DNA from: Duganella radicis
GTDB taxonomy: Bacteria > Pseudomonadota > Gammaproteobacteria > Burkholderiales > Burkholderiaceae_D
DNA length: 64,000 nucleotides
Assembly: GCF_009720825.1 (NCBI RefSeq)
Contig: NZ_WNKY01000020.1
Span: 39,729-103,728, forward strand
Reading direction: 5' to 3'
The position numbers and the translations under genes are program-made. Every line of letters begins with the position of its first letter. The first letter of the stretch is position 1. Positions 35,001 through 43,613 of the stretch are shown in pieces. The notes below the pieces were generated by a model. It was not told the origin of the DNA and made no database searches. It saw only the letters and a program-made list of their open reading frames with translations.

Positions 35001-38000
35001 TTGAGCTGGCGCAGCACCACCTGACTGTGGGTCCAGGCCAGTTCGAACACGCGGTCGGCCAGATGGCGGTCCTGATATTTGTCGATCAGGTGCAGCGCGG
35101 TCTCGCGCTGCTCGGCCATGCCGGTGACGATGTCCACCGTCGCATACTGGTCCGGTTGCAAGGTGATGGTGTAGCGGATCGCCACCACCGGGTCCAGCAC
35201 CGAGCCCTCGGCCCCGCTCAGCGGGCCGTCGCGCAGCATGGCGTCCGGCGTGGCGGCGGTGTTGCCGCGGCCGATGAAGCGCGAGCGGTCGGTCTCGAAC
35301 GACACGTTGTTCACTTGCGCGTCGTGCACCATCATCGAGTGCATCAGCCACGGCATGACGTCGCTGGCGCCGCGCGGGCGGCGCGTGCACAGGATGGCAT
35401 TCTCGTGGCGCAGGATCTCGGTTTGCACAAACAGCTTGCTGAAGGCCGGATGGGCGTTGTCGGCGGCGGCCGGCGCCATCACCACCTCGGCAAAGCTGGT
35501 GACCTCGATGGTGCGCACGCGGTCGCTCTTGTTGGTGATGCGGGTGCGGCGCAATTCGATATCGTCTTCCGGCGACACCACGATTTCGGTGTACAGGTCG
35601 ATGTGGCGGTCGGAGCGGCGGAACTCGGCGCGGCCTTCGGAGAAGATCACTTCGAAGCGGCGCGGATCGACCAGCGTGGGCTGGTAGGTGGTGGACCAGT
35701 ATTCGCCATCGTCGACATCGCGCACGTAGCAGAAGTTGCCCCAGTTGTCGCGCGTGCTGTCTTCGCGCCAGCGGGTCACCGCCAGGTCCTTCCAGCGGCT
35801 GTAGCTGCCGCCGGCGTTGGTGACCATGACGTGATAGCGGCCGTTGGACAGCAGCTGAGTTTCCGGCACCGGCGTGGTGTGCTGGGTCAGCACGCGCATC
35901 GGCATGGCCTGCTCCGGCGTGTTGCTGCGGATGGCGGCCAGCTCGGTGGTGTTGGAGTAGAAGGCGCCGGCCTGCGGGCTGCGTTCCTGGAGCACCAGCA
36001 GCGTCGATTGCAGCAGCGGGTCGGATTCGAAGCGGCGCTGCATCGGCCGGTCATGCAGCAGATAGCTGAGCGCCAGCAGGCCCATGCCCTGATGGTGGAC
36101 CATGAAGGAACGGATGATGGCGTAGCTCTGGCCGCGCGGCAGGCGCGAGGCGGTGTAGTCGATCGCCTCGAAGAAGCCGTAGCGGCCCATGAAGCCCAGT
36201 TCCGCCATGCGCTGCAAATTGGCGCACGAGGCTTCCGGCTGCACCATCAGGCCCATCATGCTGGCGTAGGGCGCGATCACCAGGTCGTCGGCCAGGCCGC
36301 GTTTGAGGCCCAGGCCCGGCACGCCAAACGCGCGGTACTGGTAATTCAGGCTGGCGTCCACGGTGTTGTAGCCGGATTCGGAGATCCCCCACGGCACGTT
36401 GCGGCGCTTGCCATAATCGATTTGGGCGTCGATCACCGACTGATAGGTCTGGTCCAGCAGCGTGCTCGGATAATTCGGCATCACCAGCAGCGGCATCAGG
36501 TACTCGAACATCGAGCCGCTCCACGACAGCAGCACCGGCTTGCCGGCCACGATGCACAGCTGGCGGCCCAGCGCGAACCAGTGCTCCTGCGGCAGTTGTC
36601 CCTGCGCGATGGCGACGAAACTGGCGAGGCGCACCTCGGAGGCCAGCAGGTCGTAGTAGCTGGCGTCCAGCCGGCGCTCGCTGACGTTGTAACCGATCGC
36701 CAGCAAGTTGGTGGTGGGGTTGTACAGGAAGCCGTATTCCATTTGCGCGAACTGGCAGGCGCGCTGCGCCAGCCCGGCCAGCGCGCGCATGCGCTCGTGC
36801 GCGGCGGCGCTGCCTTGTTCCACCAGCTGCGCCAATTGCCGCTGGCGTTCGCGCTCGGCCGGAGCCAGGTCGTTGACCGCCACCGTGGCGCTGGCGCGTG
36901 CCAGCGCCGCCAGCTCGCGCAGGGTGGGCATGCGCATCATGTTGGTGTCCAGTACCACGTCAGGCGACAGCGCGGCCCATGGCGTCAGCAGTTCCAGTTC
37001 ATCCAGCGCGGCGCGGCACTGCCGCACCAGCGACTGGCACCATGCGCCGCCTGCCTCGCCGTGGGCGGTGGCACGCGGCAGCAGTTCGTCGGCGGTGGCG
37101 GCCACGCGCAGCAGCCAGGCATGCAGCTGTTGCAGGTTGGACGCGTCCTGCGGCGGCGTGAGGGCGTTGAGCAGCGCGCTGGCCCCACCGGTGCCGGCAG
37201 CGGCGGTAGTGGCGGCGGCGCCGGTGGCGGCTTCGCTCAGCGTTTCATCCAGCACGCGCGCGGTGGCGGCCAGGCCGTCGACGATTTGCGGCCCCAGCAC
37301 CGGCGCATCGTACAAGCCGGTCAAGCCAGGCTGCAATGTCAGCAGGTGGCCGGCCAGATTGCCGCTGTCGACGGTCGATATATAAATCGGATGCAGTGGC
37401 TTGAGGGTTTGCGTGTCGTACCAGTTGTAGAAGTGGCCGTGGTGCCGTTCCAGCTTGTCCATGCTGTCCAGCGTGTGGGCGGTGCGCTGCATCAGCTGGG
37501 CCACCGTGATGTAGCCGAAATCGCTGGCGCTCAGGTTGGCCAGCAAGGCCATGCCGATGTTGGTCGGCGAGGTGCGGTGCGCCACCACCTGCACTGGGTG
37601 CTCCTGCATATTATCGGGCGGCAGCCAGTTGTCTTCCGGGCCGACGAAGCGGTCGAAATAGGCCCAGGTGCGGCGCGCCAGCTTGTGCAGGAACTGCTGC
37701 TGCTCGGGCGTGAGCTGGGCGTGCCGGCGCGCGATCGGGCGGCTGATCCAGTTGGCCACCGCCGGCGCCACCAGCCACGCCAGCAGGAACAGCGAGGCGG
37801 CCGGCAGGCTGGCCGGCTTCCAGCCCAGCAGCGCGCCGCCGACGAACAGCGCCAGCACCGGCGAGAACCACATGGTGCGCCAGGTGCTGGCGTTGCCCTC
37901 GGCCTGGCGCGACAGGGCCGAAGCGCGCCATTCCAGCAGGCGGCGGTGCGAGACCAGCGTGCGCCACAGGCTGCGCAGGATGGCGTCCATGCTGAAATAG

Positions 38001-40735
38001 GCCTCATACGGCAGGAACACCAGCATCAGTATCGCGTGCGAGAACTGCATGCCGCCGCGCCGCAGCGCCGCCCGGATATGCTGGCTCCACAAGGTGTCGC
38101 GCGGACGGCGGCACAAGTCGTGCGCCAGGCTGACCAGCGGCGGCAGGAAGATCACCGCCAGCACGGCCATGGTCCACATCCACGGCTGCGGCAACCAGCG
38201 CCACGCGGTGACCAGCGACAGCACCAGCGCCGGCGCGGTCAGGCTGCGGCGCAGATTGTCAAACAGCTTCCAGCGCGACAGCGGCGACAACGGATTCTTT
38301 TCGCGCTTGCCGCCGCGGCCCGGCACCCGCCCGGCCAGCCAGCCGGTCAGCTGCCAGTCGCCGCGGATCCAGCGCTGGCGGCGCGTGACGTCGTCGCTGT
38401 AGCGCGCCGGGTATTGCTCGTACAGCTGGGCGTCGCTCAGCAGGCCGGCGCGCAGGTAGCAGCCTTCCAGCAGGTCGTGGCTGAGGATGCGGTTTTCCGG
38501 CAAGCGCCCTCCCAGCACTTGCTCGAACACGTCGACATCGTAGATGCCCTTGCCGATGAAGGAGCCCTCGAAGAACACGTCCTGGTACACGTCCGACACG
38601 GTGCGGGTGTAGGGATCGATGCCAGGCTCGCCGCCGCACAGTTTTTCGTAGCGCGAGGCATTTTCGCTCGGCAGGCTGACCGCCACGCGCGGCTGCAAGA
38701 TGCCATAGCCCTCGGTGACGCGGCCGCGCGCCAGGTCCACGCGCGGGCGGTTGAGCGGGTGCTGCATGGTGGCGACGAACTCGCGCGCGGCGTCGCGCGG
38801 CAGTTGGGTGTCGGTGTCCAGCGTGATGACGTAGCGGATGCTTTCCAGCTCCGAGGTATCGCCCGCCACCACCGAGAATTTATTGCGCGCGCCGCCGCGC
38901 AGGTAGCGGTTCAGATCCTCCAGCTTGCCGCGCTTGCGCTCATAGCCCATCCACACGCCCTCCTGCGGGTTCCACAGGCGCGGCCGGTGCAGCAGGAGGA
39001 ACGACGACGCTGGCTGACCGTCGGCGTATTTGTGGTTCAGGTGCGCCACACCGCGCTTGAGGTGCTCGACCAGCGCATCGTCATCGGGCATGCGCTCGGC
39101 GCGGGCGTCGGCGAAATCGGTCAGCAGGCAAAACATCAGGTTGGGATCGCGGTTGGCGAGAAAGCGCACCTCCAGCTGCTCGTACAACTCGTCGATGTTC
39201 TCCTTGCTGTAGACCAGCGTGGGCACCACCACCATGGTGCGCGCGTCGGCCGGGATGCCTTCCTTGAAGTCCATGCGCGGCAAGGGGTTGGGCTGGGTGA
39301 CCAGGGTGGCGAACCAGTTCACGAGGCTGAGCGCCAGCTGGCTGCTGCCCAGCAGCGCCAGCACGCCCAGCGCGATCATCACGCCGCCACGCACGCCATG
39401 GAAGGCGGCGCGCTCCAGCAGCAGCGCGGTGCACACCAGCGCAATCGCGGCGATGGCGCCGAGGTAGGACGTCAGCGGCGCGGCGCGCGAGGTTTGCTGC
39501 AAGGCCTCCAGCCACGGGCGCCGCATGCCGGCCTGCTTTTCCAGCGCGGCCAGGCCGCCGCCGATCAGGTAGAAGCCCACGTGGCCATGGCGCGCGTCGT
39601 CGCCGCCATGATGATTGAGCGCCAGCTGCAAGGCCTGCTGCGCCACTTCCTCCTCCGAAAAGCGCGAGCGCTTGGCGATTTTCTCGATCGCGTGGCGGTA
39701 CTGGTCGCGGGTGGAGAATTCCATCTTGCCGTAGATGTCGGCCGGGTCCTGGCGCAGGGTTTGTTCGACCACGCTCATGGTCTCGACAAACTCCTGCCAG
39801 TCCATGGTGCCGAGGAAGCGCAGGCTGCCGATGCTGTTGGCGATCGAGACCTGCTCGGCCGCCTGCTGCTGGATCTCGGCCTGGATCTGCTGCTCGATGG
39901 TCTGGCCGCTTTCGGCCAGGCGGTGGGTGATCCAGGTCAGCGCCAGCGTCAGCGCCGGGCTTTGGCCTTGCAGGCGGCGCGCCAGCTCGGCCACGAAGGC
40001 GCTGGTGATGGGCGGATTGGAGCGCGCCATGTCGGCCACCATCAGAATCAGGCCGCTGGGATTCTTTTCCGCGATCTCGGTCATCTGGTCGGCCCAGGTG
40101 TTGGCCAGGTCGCGCTGGAGGCGGTTCTCGGCCACGCGGGCGGCCACGCGGCGCAGGTTTTCGATCAGCGCCAGCCGCAGCATGATGGGGATGGCCCACA
40201 GCTCGCCCAGCTTGAGGGTGGCCACTTCCTGATAGGCGTCGACAAAGCGGCACAGCGATTCCGGATCGACGCGGCCGTCGCCGTGGGCGATGATTTCCAG
40301 CGCGATCTTGTAGACCCGTGGGCAGCCCTCCGGCGCGCCCTTGCCCAGGCGCGGCAATTCCTTGCTGTAGTTCTTCGGCAGGTGACGGCGGGCAATGCGG
40401 ATCTGTTCTTCGATCAAATAGAAATTGTCCAGCAGCCATTCCGAAGCCGGCGTGATCTGGCGCCCGGCCTTGACGGCGGCGGTCAGCTCGTCGCAGGTGG
40501 CATCGATGACGGCGGCGTTTTCGGCCAGCCGCGACAGCAGGCGGTCGCGCCCGCCGCGCTTGCTCAGTTCGTGATGCTTGGCCAGGGTCTTGCCATGCGC
40601 CGCCATTTGCGCGGCGCTGAACAATTCCGCCCGCAGCGGCAGGTCCTCGCCATCCTCCTCTGATAACAGGGAGCCGCTGCGGGACTCGCGGAAGCCGAGG
40701 CTGAGCTCGGGCAGCAGGGGATTAGACTTGTTCAA
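31991..40735 (-). CDS. Giant cyclic beta-glucan synthase-like enzyme (NdvB/GT84-GH94)
   Basis: A 2914-residue membrane enzyme. The order is: an N-terminal helical region; two membrane helices near 420-470; a GT84 glycosyltransferase at about 500-800 with TLDTDTQLP, FEGSFIGKGIYDVD and the catalytic-pocket motif RRQRWIRGDW near 785; more membrane helices near 835-995; a glucoamylase-like domain (HRTSPTNIGMALL); then C-terminal GH94 phosphorylase-type domains with WNDGMDKVGEHGKGESVW near 2580. Characterised homologues make and trim cyclic beta-1,2-glucans in the periplasm. I start at TTG (40733-40735) because it has GAGG upstream and no in-frame ATG precedes it. Confidence 0.93.
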   Translation of the reverse strand: MNKSNPLLPELSLGFRESRSGSLLSEEDGEDLPLRAELFSAAQMAAHGKTLAKHHELSKRGGRDRLLSRLAENAAVIDATCDELTAAVKAGRQITPASEWLLDNFYLIEEQIRIARRHLPKNYSKELPRLGKGAPEGCPRVYKIALEIIAHGDGRVDPESLCRFVDAYQEVATLKLGELWAIPIMLRLALIENLRRVAARVAENRLQRDLANTWADQMTEIAEKNPSGLILMVADMARSNPPITSAFVAELARRLQGQSPALTLALTWITHRLAESGQTIEQQIQAEIQQQAAEQVSIANSIGSLRFLGTMDWQEFVETMSVVEQTLRQDPADIYGKMEFSTRDQYRHAIEKIAKRSRFSEEEVAQQALQLALNHHGGDDARHGHVGFYLIGGGLAALEKQAGMRRPWLEALQQTSRAAPLTSYLGAIAAIALVCTALLLERAAFHGVRGGVMIALGVLALLGSSQLALSLVNWFATLVTQPNPLPRMDFKEGIPADARTMVVVPTLVYSKENIDELYEQLEVRFLANRDPNLMFCLLTDFADARAERMPDDDALVEHLKRGVAHLNHKYADGQPASSFLLLHRPRLWNPQEGVWMGYERKRGKLEDLNRYLRGGARNKFSVVAGDTSELESIRYVITLDTDTQLPRDAAREFVATMQHPLNRPRVDLARGRVTEGYGILQPRVAVSLPSENASRYEKLCGGEPGIDPYTRTVSDVYQDVFFEGSFIGKGIYDVDVFEQVLGGRLPENRILSHDLLEGCYLRAGLLSDAQLYEQYPARYSDDVTRRQRWIRGDWQLTGWLAGRVPGRGGKREKNPLSPLSRWKLFDNLRRSLTAPALVLSLVTAWRWLPQPWMWTMAVLAVIFLPPLVSLAHDLCRRPRDTLWSQHIRAALRRGGMQFSHAILMLVFLPYEAYFSMDAILRSLWRTLVSHRRLLEWRASALSRQAEGNASTWRTMWFSPVLALFVGGALLGWKPASLPAASLFLLAWLVAPAVANWISRPIARRHAQLTPEQQQFLHKLARRTWAYFDRFVGPEDNWLPPDNMQEHPVQVVAHRTSPTNIGMALLANLSASDFGYITVAQLMQRTAHTLDSMDKLERHHGHFYNWYDTQTLKPLHPIYISTVDSGNLAGHLLTLQPGLTGLYDAPVLGPQIVDGLAATARVLDETLSEAATGAAATTAAAGTGGASALLNALTPPQDASNLQQLHAWLLRVAATADELLPRATAHGEAGGAWCQSLVRQCRAALDELELLTPWAALSPDVVLDTNMMRMPTLRELAALARASATVAVNDLAPAERERQRQLAQLVEQGSAAAHERMRALAGLAQRACQFAQMEYGFLYNPTTNLLAIGYNVSERRLDASYYDLLASEVRLASFVAIAQGQLPQEHWFALGRQLCIVAGKPVLLSWSGSMFEYLMPLLVMPNYPSTLLDQTYQSVIDAQIDYGKRRNVPWGISESGYNTVDASLNYQYRAFGVPGLGLKRGLADDLVIAPYASMMGLMVQPEASCANLQRMAELGFMGRYGFFEAIDYTASRLPRGQSYAIIRSFMVHHQGMGLLALSYLLHDRPMQRRFESDPLLQSTLLVLQERSPQAGAFYSNTTELAAIRSNTPEQAMPMRVLTQHTTPVPETQLLSNGRYHVMVTNAGGSYSRWKDLAVTRWREDSTRDNWGNFCYVRDVDDGEYWSTTYQPTLVDPRRFEVIFSEGRAEFRRSDRHIDLYTEIVVSPEDDIELRRTRITNKSDRVRTIEVTSFAEVVMAPAAADNAHPAFSKLFVQTEILRHENAILCTRRPRGASDVMPWLMHSMMVHDAQVNNVSFETDRSRFIGRGNTAATPDAMLRDGPLSGAEGSVLDPVVAIRYTITLQPDQYATVDIVTGMAEQRETALHLIDKYQDRHLADRVFELAWTHSQVVLRQLNASEADGQLYGRLANSVIYPNAALRADAATLIKNQRGQSGLWAYAISGDLPIVLLQIKDPANIELARQMVQAHAYWRLKGLVVDLVIWYEDQSGYRQALHDQIMGLIASGIDAQAIDRPGGIFVRQADQIANEDRVLLQSVARVIISDARGTLAEQIKRPAAPSLRMPPLMADSRGEYADAGPVTHPARGLVLENGIGGFSEDGREYVITTSAGQRTPAPWANVLANPQFGSVISESGQAYTWHENAHEFRLTPWHNDPVSDASGEAFYLRDEQSGQFWSPAALPARGHGTYITRHGFGYSVFEHIEAGVHSELTTFVATDAPIKYTVLKVRNDSLVQRRLSVFGYVEWVLGDMRSKSGMHIITEADPVSGALFARNAYNTEFSGRVAFFNCDATLRTVTADRTEFVGRNGSLASPAALRRARLSGKVGAGLDACAAIQAPLDLLPGQEREIVFVLGVGGRRNADVSSMVQKYRSTNAAQEALAAVHAHWEQALGAVRIETPEPELDVIANGWLMYQTIACRIWARSGYYQSGGAFGFRDQLQDAMATIHTQPQLLRDQLLLCAAHQFLEGDVQHWWHPPSDRGVRTHCSDDYLWLPLGAWRYVSSTGDLAILDETVPYLEGRPVKPEEDSYYDLPARSGEHGTLYDHCVRAIRNGLRFGEHGLPLIGSCDWNDGMDKVGEHGKGESVWLAFFLCEVLKRFAEVADLRHDAEFAAECREQARRIAANVEQNAWDGEWYRRAYFDDGTPLGSHTNEECQIDSISQSWGVLSGAADPVRVRGAMEQVNQRLVRRDSGIIQLLDPPFDKAGPNPGYIRGYVPGVRENGGQYTHAAIWTAMAFARLGETERAWELARMINPVMHGRTAEGAAVYKVEPYVVTADVYAVPPHVGRGGWSWYTGSSGWMYRLIIESLLGLTRTATHLKLEPRMPHGWTTFTLTYRHASTSYEIRVVRNGATMPQLTVDGVPQHDQLIELRDSGGVRQVELLLPAAPAVASDAQAGAGAQ

Positions 40736-40785
40736 CTTGGACCTCGCTGGAAAGCTGCGAATGAAAAATTATCGGCCAAGCCATG

Positions 40786-40824
40786 GTACGGCGGCGCACC
40801 GTACGCTACTGTACGGTGACGTAC
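40786..40824. promoter_or_regulatory. GTAC-rich dyad upstream of the glucan synthase gene
   Basis: A perfect dyad CACCGTAC-GCTACT-GTACGGTG (40797-40818) is flanked by further GTAC tetranucleotides at 40786 and 40821, so GTAC occurs four times in 39 bp. It lies about 60 bp upstream of the synthase start and 25 bp from the terminator of the fusion gene. It looks like an operator, binding protein unknown. Confidence 0.45.
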
Positions 40825-40841
40825 ATAACAAAGTCAGCAAT

Positions 40842-40869
40842 AAAAAAACGGGCCGCTGAGCGGCCCGTA
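40842..40869 (-). terminator. Terminator after the desulfurase fusion gene
   Basis: On the minus strand a 9-bp stem, ACGGGCCGC then a three-base loop then GCGGCCCGT, is followed by a run of seven T. It lies about 35 bp after the stop of the cysteine desulfurase fusion gene. Confidence 0.93.
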
Positions 40870-40902
40870 AAAGTGAGGAGAAGAAACTATTTATATCGTT
40901 TT

Positions 40903-42999
40903 TCAGGCTGCCAGCGGCAGCGGCAGCGGCGCCGGCGCGGCGCCCGCCAGTGCCAGCCCACCGTTCAGGCTGTAAGCCTGGCGATGGCCGAGACGGCGCA
41001 GGCATTGCGCCGCTTTCAGACTGCGGTTGCCGCTGCGGCAGAAGAACACCAGCGGCGTTTGCTCGGCGTGCAGCCAGGCGCTGGCGTACTCGGCCAGGCG
41101 CCCCAGCGGCACGCTCAGCGCCGCGCGGCCGGCCCAGGCCGGCGCCACGGTGGCCGCGAATTCGTAGGGCTCGCGCACGTCGACCAGGCAAGCGTCCGGG
41201 TGGGCTTGCAGGAAAGCGTCCAGCGCGCCGCTGTCGAGTTGCGCGTCGGCAGCCAGCGTTGCCAGCGGTTCAGCAATGGTGCAGAACTGGTTGTGCTCGT
41301 CGCGGGTGGGACAGAGCAGCGTGTGGCCGGCGCTGACCGCACCCAGCACTTGCAGCGCGGGACGCGCGCTGAAGGCGAAGCGCACGGCGGCGGCCGGCAG
41401 CCTGCCCTCTTGCGGCGCGCCCAGCAGGTAGGCGCGCAGCTCGTCGCCGCCGCCGCAGGGCACGCAGGCCAGCACCTGTTCGCCCAGCTGGATGGCGGAC
41501 GCGCCGGCGCCATTGCCGAGCACGATGCTGGCGGCGTGGCGCGGCCAGCCGTATTCGTCGGCGTCGGCATGGCGGTTGAAGTGGCGCCCCAGCGCCTCGA
41601 TCAGCATGTCGCGGCCGGCATTGGGCAAGGTGCTGACGATGGCTTGCACCTGATAGTTCTGGCAGCGCACATAGGATTCGATGCGCGCGGTGTGGTCCGG
41701 CAGCGGATCGATGACGATGCAACTGCGGCTGGCGGCGTCCAGCACCATCCAGCTGCACGCGCCCTCCACGCCCAGTTGCAGCAAGCCGTCGTGCGGTGCG
41801 GCGCCGCGCTCGGACGGGATCAGGCAGCTGGCGCGCAGGGCTGCGCCGCAGCGCGCGATGCGTTCGCAGGCGGCGGCGATGGTGGCTTCATCGGCCAGCG
41901 GGCCGAACGACATGCGGATGGCGCCGGCGCTGCGCCACAGCGGCAGGCCCATGGCGTCCAGCACGTAGCTGGGTGCAGCCTTGGAGGACGAGCAGGCGCT
42001 GCCGGCGCTGACGCGCACCTCGGCGGCGTCAAACACATCCATCAGCTCGCGACTGGACAGGCCGGGCACGGCGAAATTCAGCGTGGTCGGCAAGGCCTTG
42101 TCGAACGGGTTGTTGAACACCACGCCCGGCAAGGCGGCGCGCAGGCTGTCGGCCAGGCGGGCGCGGAAGCCGCACAGCTCGGCGGTGCCGCGGAAGGTGT
42201 CGCCGCGTTCCAGCGCCGACAGCACCGCGCCCAAGGCGGCGATGCCGGCCATGTTTTCGGTGCCGGAGCGCAGGCCGCCCTCCTGGCCGCCGCCTGTGAT
42301 GAGCGGCGTGAACGGCGCGCCGGCGCGCACGTACAGCATGCCAACGCCCTTGGGCGCGTACAGCTTATGGCCGGAGAACGGCGCGTAATCGATGCGGGTG
42401 GACGACAGATCCAGCTTGAGCTTGCCCAGCGCCTGCACGCAGTCGACCAGCCACAGCGCCTTGCTGCCTTCCAGCGCGGCGGCGATGCCGTCGAGATCGC
42501 TGATGACGCCGGTTTCGTTATTGGCGGCCATGGTGCAGACCATGGCGGCTTGCGGCGCCACCTCGCGCAGCGCTGGCAGGCTGTGCGCGCCGTCGTGGTC
42601 GACCGGCAGTTTGTGCAGCGTCAGGTTCAGGCCCAGCAGGCGATTCCAGTGCGCCAGGCTTTCCGGCACCGCCTTGTGTTCGGTGGCGCCGTAGACCAGC
42701 AGCGAGCCGATGGCTTCGCCCGCAGCGCGGCGCTCGCGCAGCGACACCAGCGCCGACAGCACGGCGGTATGGATACCTTCGGTGGCGCCGCTGTTGAACA
42801 TCAGGCGGCCGTCGCCCACGCCCAGCAGGCGCACGGCGCAGGCACGCGTCTGGTCGAGGATGGACTTGGCCTTGAGGCCGGTGGCGTGGGTGCTGCTCGG
42901 ATTGCCGTAGCGCTGGCCCATGGCGTCGGTGGCCGCGGCAATGGCGGCCGGCAGAACAACGCTGGTGGCGTTGCTGTCGAGATAGATTTCAGTAGTCAT
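40903..42999 (-). CDS. Cysteine desulfurase - MBL-like - rhodanese three-domain fusion
   Basis: A 698-residue protein. Residues 1-390 are a class V aminotransferase of the cysteine desulfurase type: PLP-Lys212 in SGHKLYAPKG, GATEHKA, and the Cys loop GSACSSSK (Cys336). Residues about 402-580 resemble a metallo-beta-lactamase fold of the persulfide dioxygenase type (ACSWMVLDAASRSCIVIDP) but lack the HxHxDH metal ligands; the site reads TLPNAGRD. Residues 600-698 form a rhodanese domain with CRSGNRS (Cys654). It could move cysteine sulfur as persulfide within one chain. It is divergent from an Lrp/AsnC-type regulator. Confidence 0.85.
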   Translation of the reverse strand: MTTEIYLDSNATSVVLPAAIAAATDAMGQRYGNPSSTHATGLKAKSILDQTRACAVRLLGVGDGRLMFNSGATEGIHTAVLSALVSLRERRAAGEAIGSLLVYGATEHKAVPESLAHWNRLLGLNLTLHKLPVDHDGAHSLPALREVAPQAAMVCTMAANNETGVISDLDGIAAALEGSKALWLVDCVQALGKLKLDLSSTRIDYAPFSGHKLYAPKGVGMLYVRAGAPFTPLITGGGQEGGLRSGTENMAGIAALGAVLSALERGDTFRGTAELCGFRARLADSLRAALPGVVFNNPFDKALPTTLNFAVPGLSSRELMDVFDAAEVRVSAGSACSSSKAAPSYVLDAMGLPLWRSAGAIRMSFGPLADEATIAAACERIARCGAALRASCLIPSERGAAPHDGLLQLGVEGACSWMVLDAASRSCIVIDPLPDHTARIESYVRCQNYQVQAIVSTLPNAGRDMLIEALGRHFNRHADADEYGWPRHAASIVLGNGAGASAIQLGEQVLACVPCGGGDELRAYLLGAPQEGRLPAAAVRFAFSARPALQVLGAVSAGHTLLCPTRDEHNQFCTIAEPLATLAADAQLDSGALDAFLQAHPDACLVDVREPYEFAATVAPAWAGRAALSVPLGRLAEYASAWLHAEQTPLVFFCRSGNRSLKAAQCLRRLGHRQAYSLNGGLALAGAAPAPLPLPLAA

Positions 43000-43098
43000 C
43001 CGTATAGCTTACGCACTGATGCTGAAATAAACGTACCAAAGTTACGCCACAACGCCTAACATGCAGGTATTTTATGCCTCAATCTGAGAATTATTAGA

Positions 43099-43575
43099 AT
43101 GAATCAACTTGACCGCTACGATTACGCCATCCTCGACGCCCTGCAACGCGACGGCACCCTGTCCGTGGCCCAGCTCAGCGAGCAGATCGGCCTGTCCTCC
43201 ACGCCGTGCTGGAAACGCCTGCGCCGGCTGGAGGAGGAAGGCTATATCGAGCACCGCGTGGCCATCGTCAACCGCCGCAAGGTCGGGCTGCCGGTGACGG
43301 TGTTTGTCAGCATCCGCATCACCCAGCACGACGAGAACTGGTTCGCCCGCTTTGCCGATGCCGTGGCGGCGCTGCCGGAAGTGCAGGAATTCCACCGCAT
43401 GAGCGGCGACGTGGATTATCTGTTGAAGGTGGTTACCACCGACATCGAAGGATATGACCGTTTTTACAAGAAGTTAATCAAATCCGTGAAGCTGACCGGG
43501 GTATCGTCGGCGTTCTCCATGGAACAGATCAAGATCACCACCTCTCTGCCGCTCGGTCTGCTTTCGCACCAATAA
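43099..43575 (+). CDS. Lrp/AsnC-family transcriptional regulator
   Basis: A 158-residue regulator with an N-terminal helix-turn-helix (LDALQRDGTLSVAQLSEQIG then SSTPCWKRLRRLEEEGYIE) and a C-terminal RAM ligand domain (VQEFHRMSGDVDYLLKVVTT). It is divergent from the desulfurase fusion, 99 bp apart. Related Lrp proteins (DecR/CyuR type) respond to cysteine, which would suit this neighbour, but this is inference. It starts 23 bp after an A/T-rich stretch and ends shortly before the HPP gene. Confidence 0.93.
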   Translation: MNQLDRYDYAILDALQRDGTLSVAQLSEQIGLSSTPCWKRLRRLEEEGYIEHRVAIVNRRKVGLPVTVFVSIRITQHDENWFARFADAVAALPEVQEFHRMSGDVDYLLKVVTTDIEGYDRFYKKLIKSVKLTGVSSAFSMEQIKITTSLPLGLLSHQ

Positions 43576-43613
43576 AGTGCGATAATGCATCTTTTAAATA
43601 CTTGATTAAGCCC

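Noticed and set aside
32102..40663. A plus-strand frame of nearly 2850 codons over the glucan synthase gene
   Set aside because: It mirrors the codon bias of the true gene on the other strand and contains no recognisable domain.
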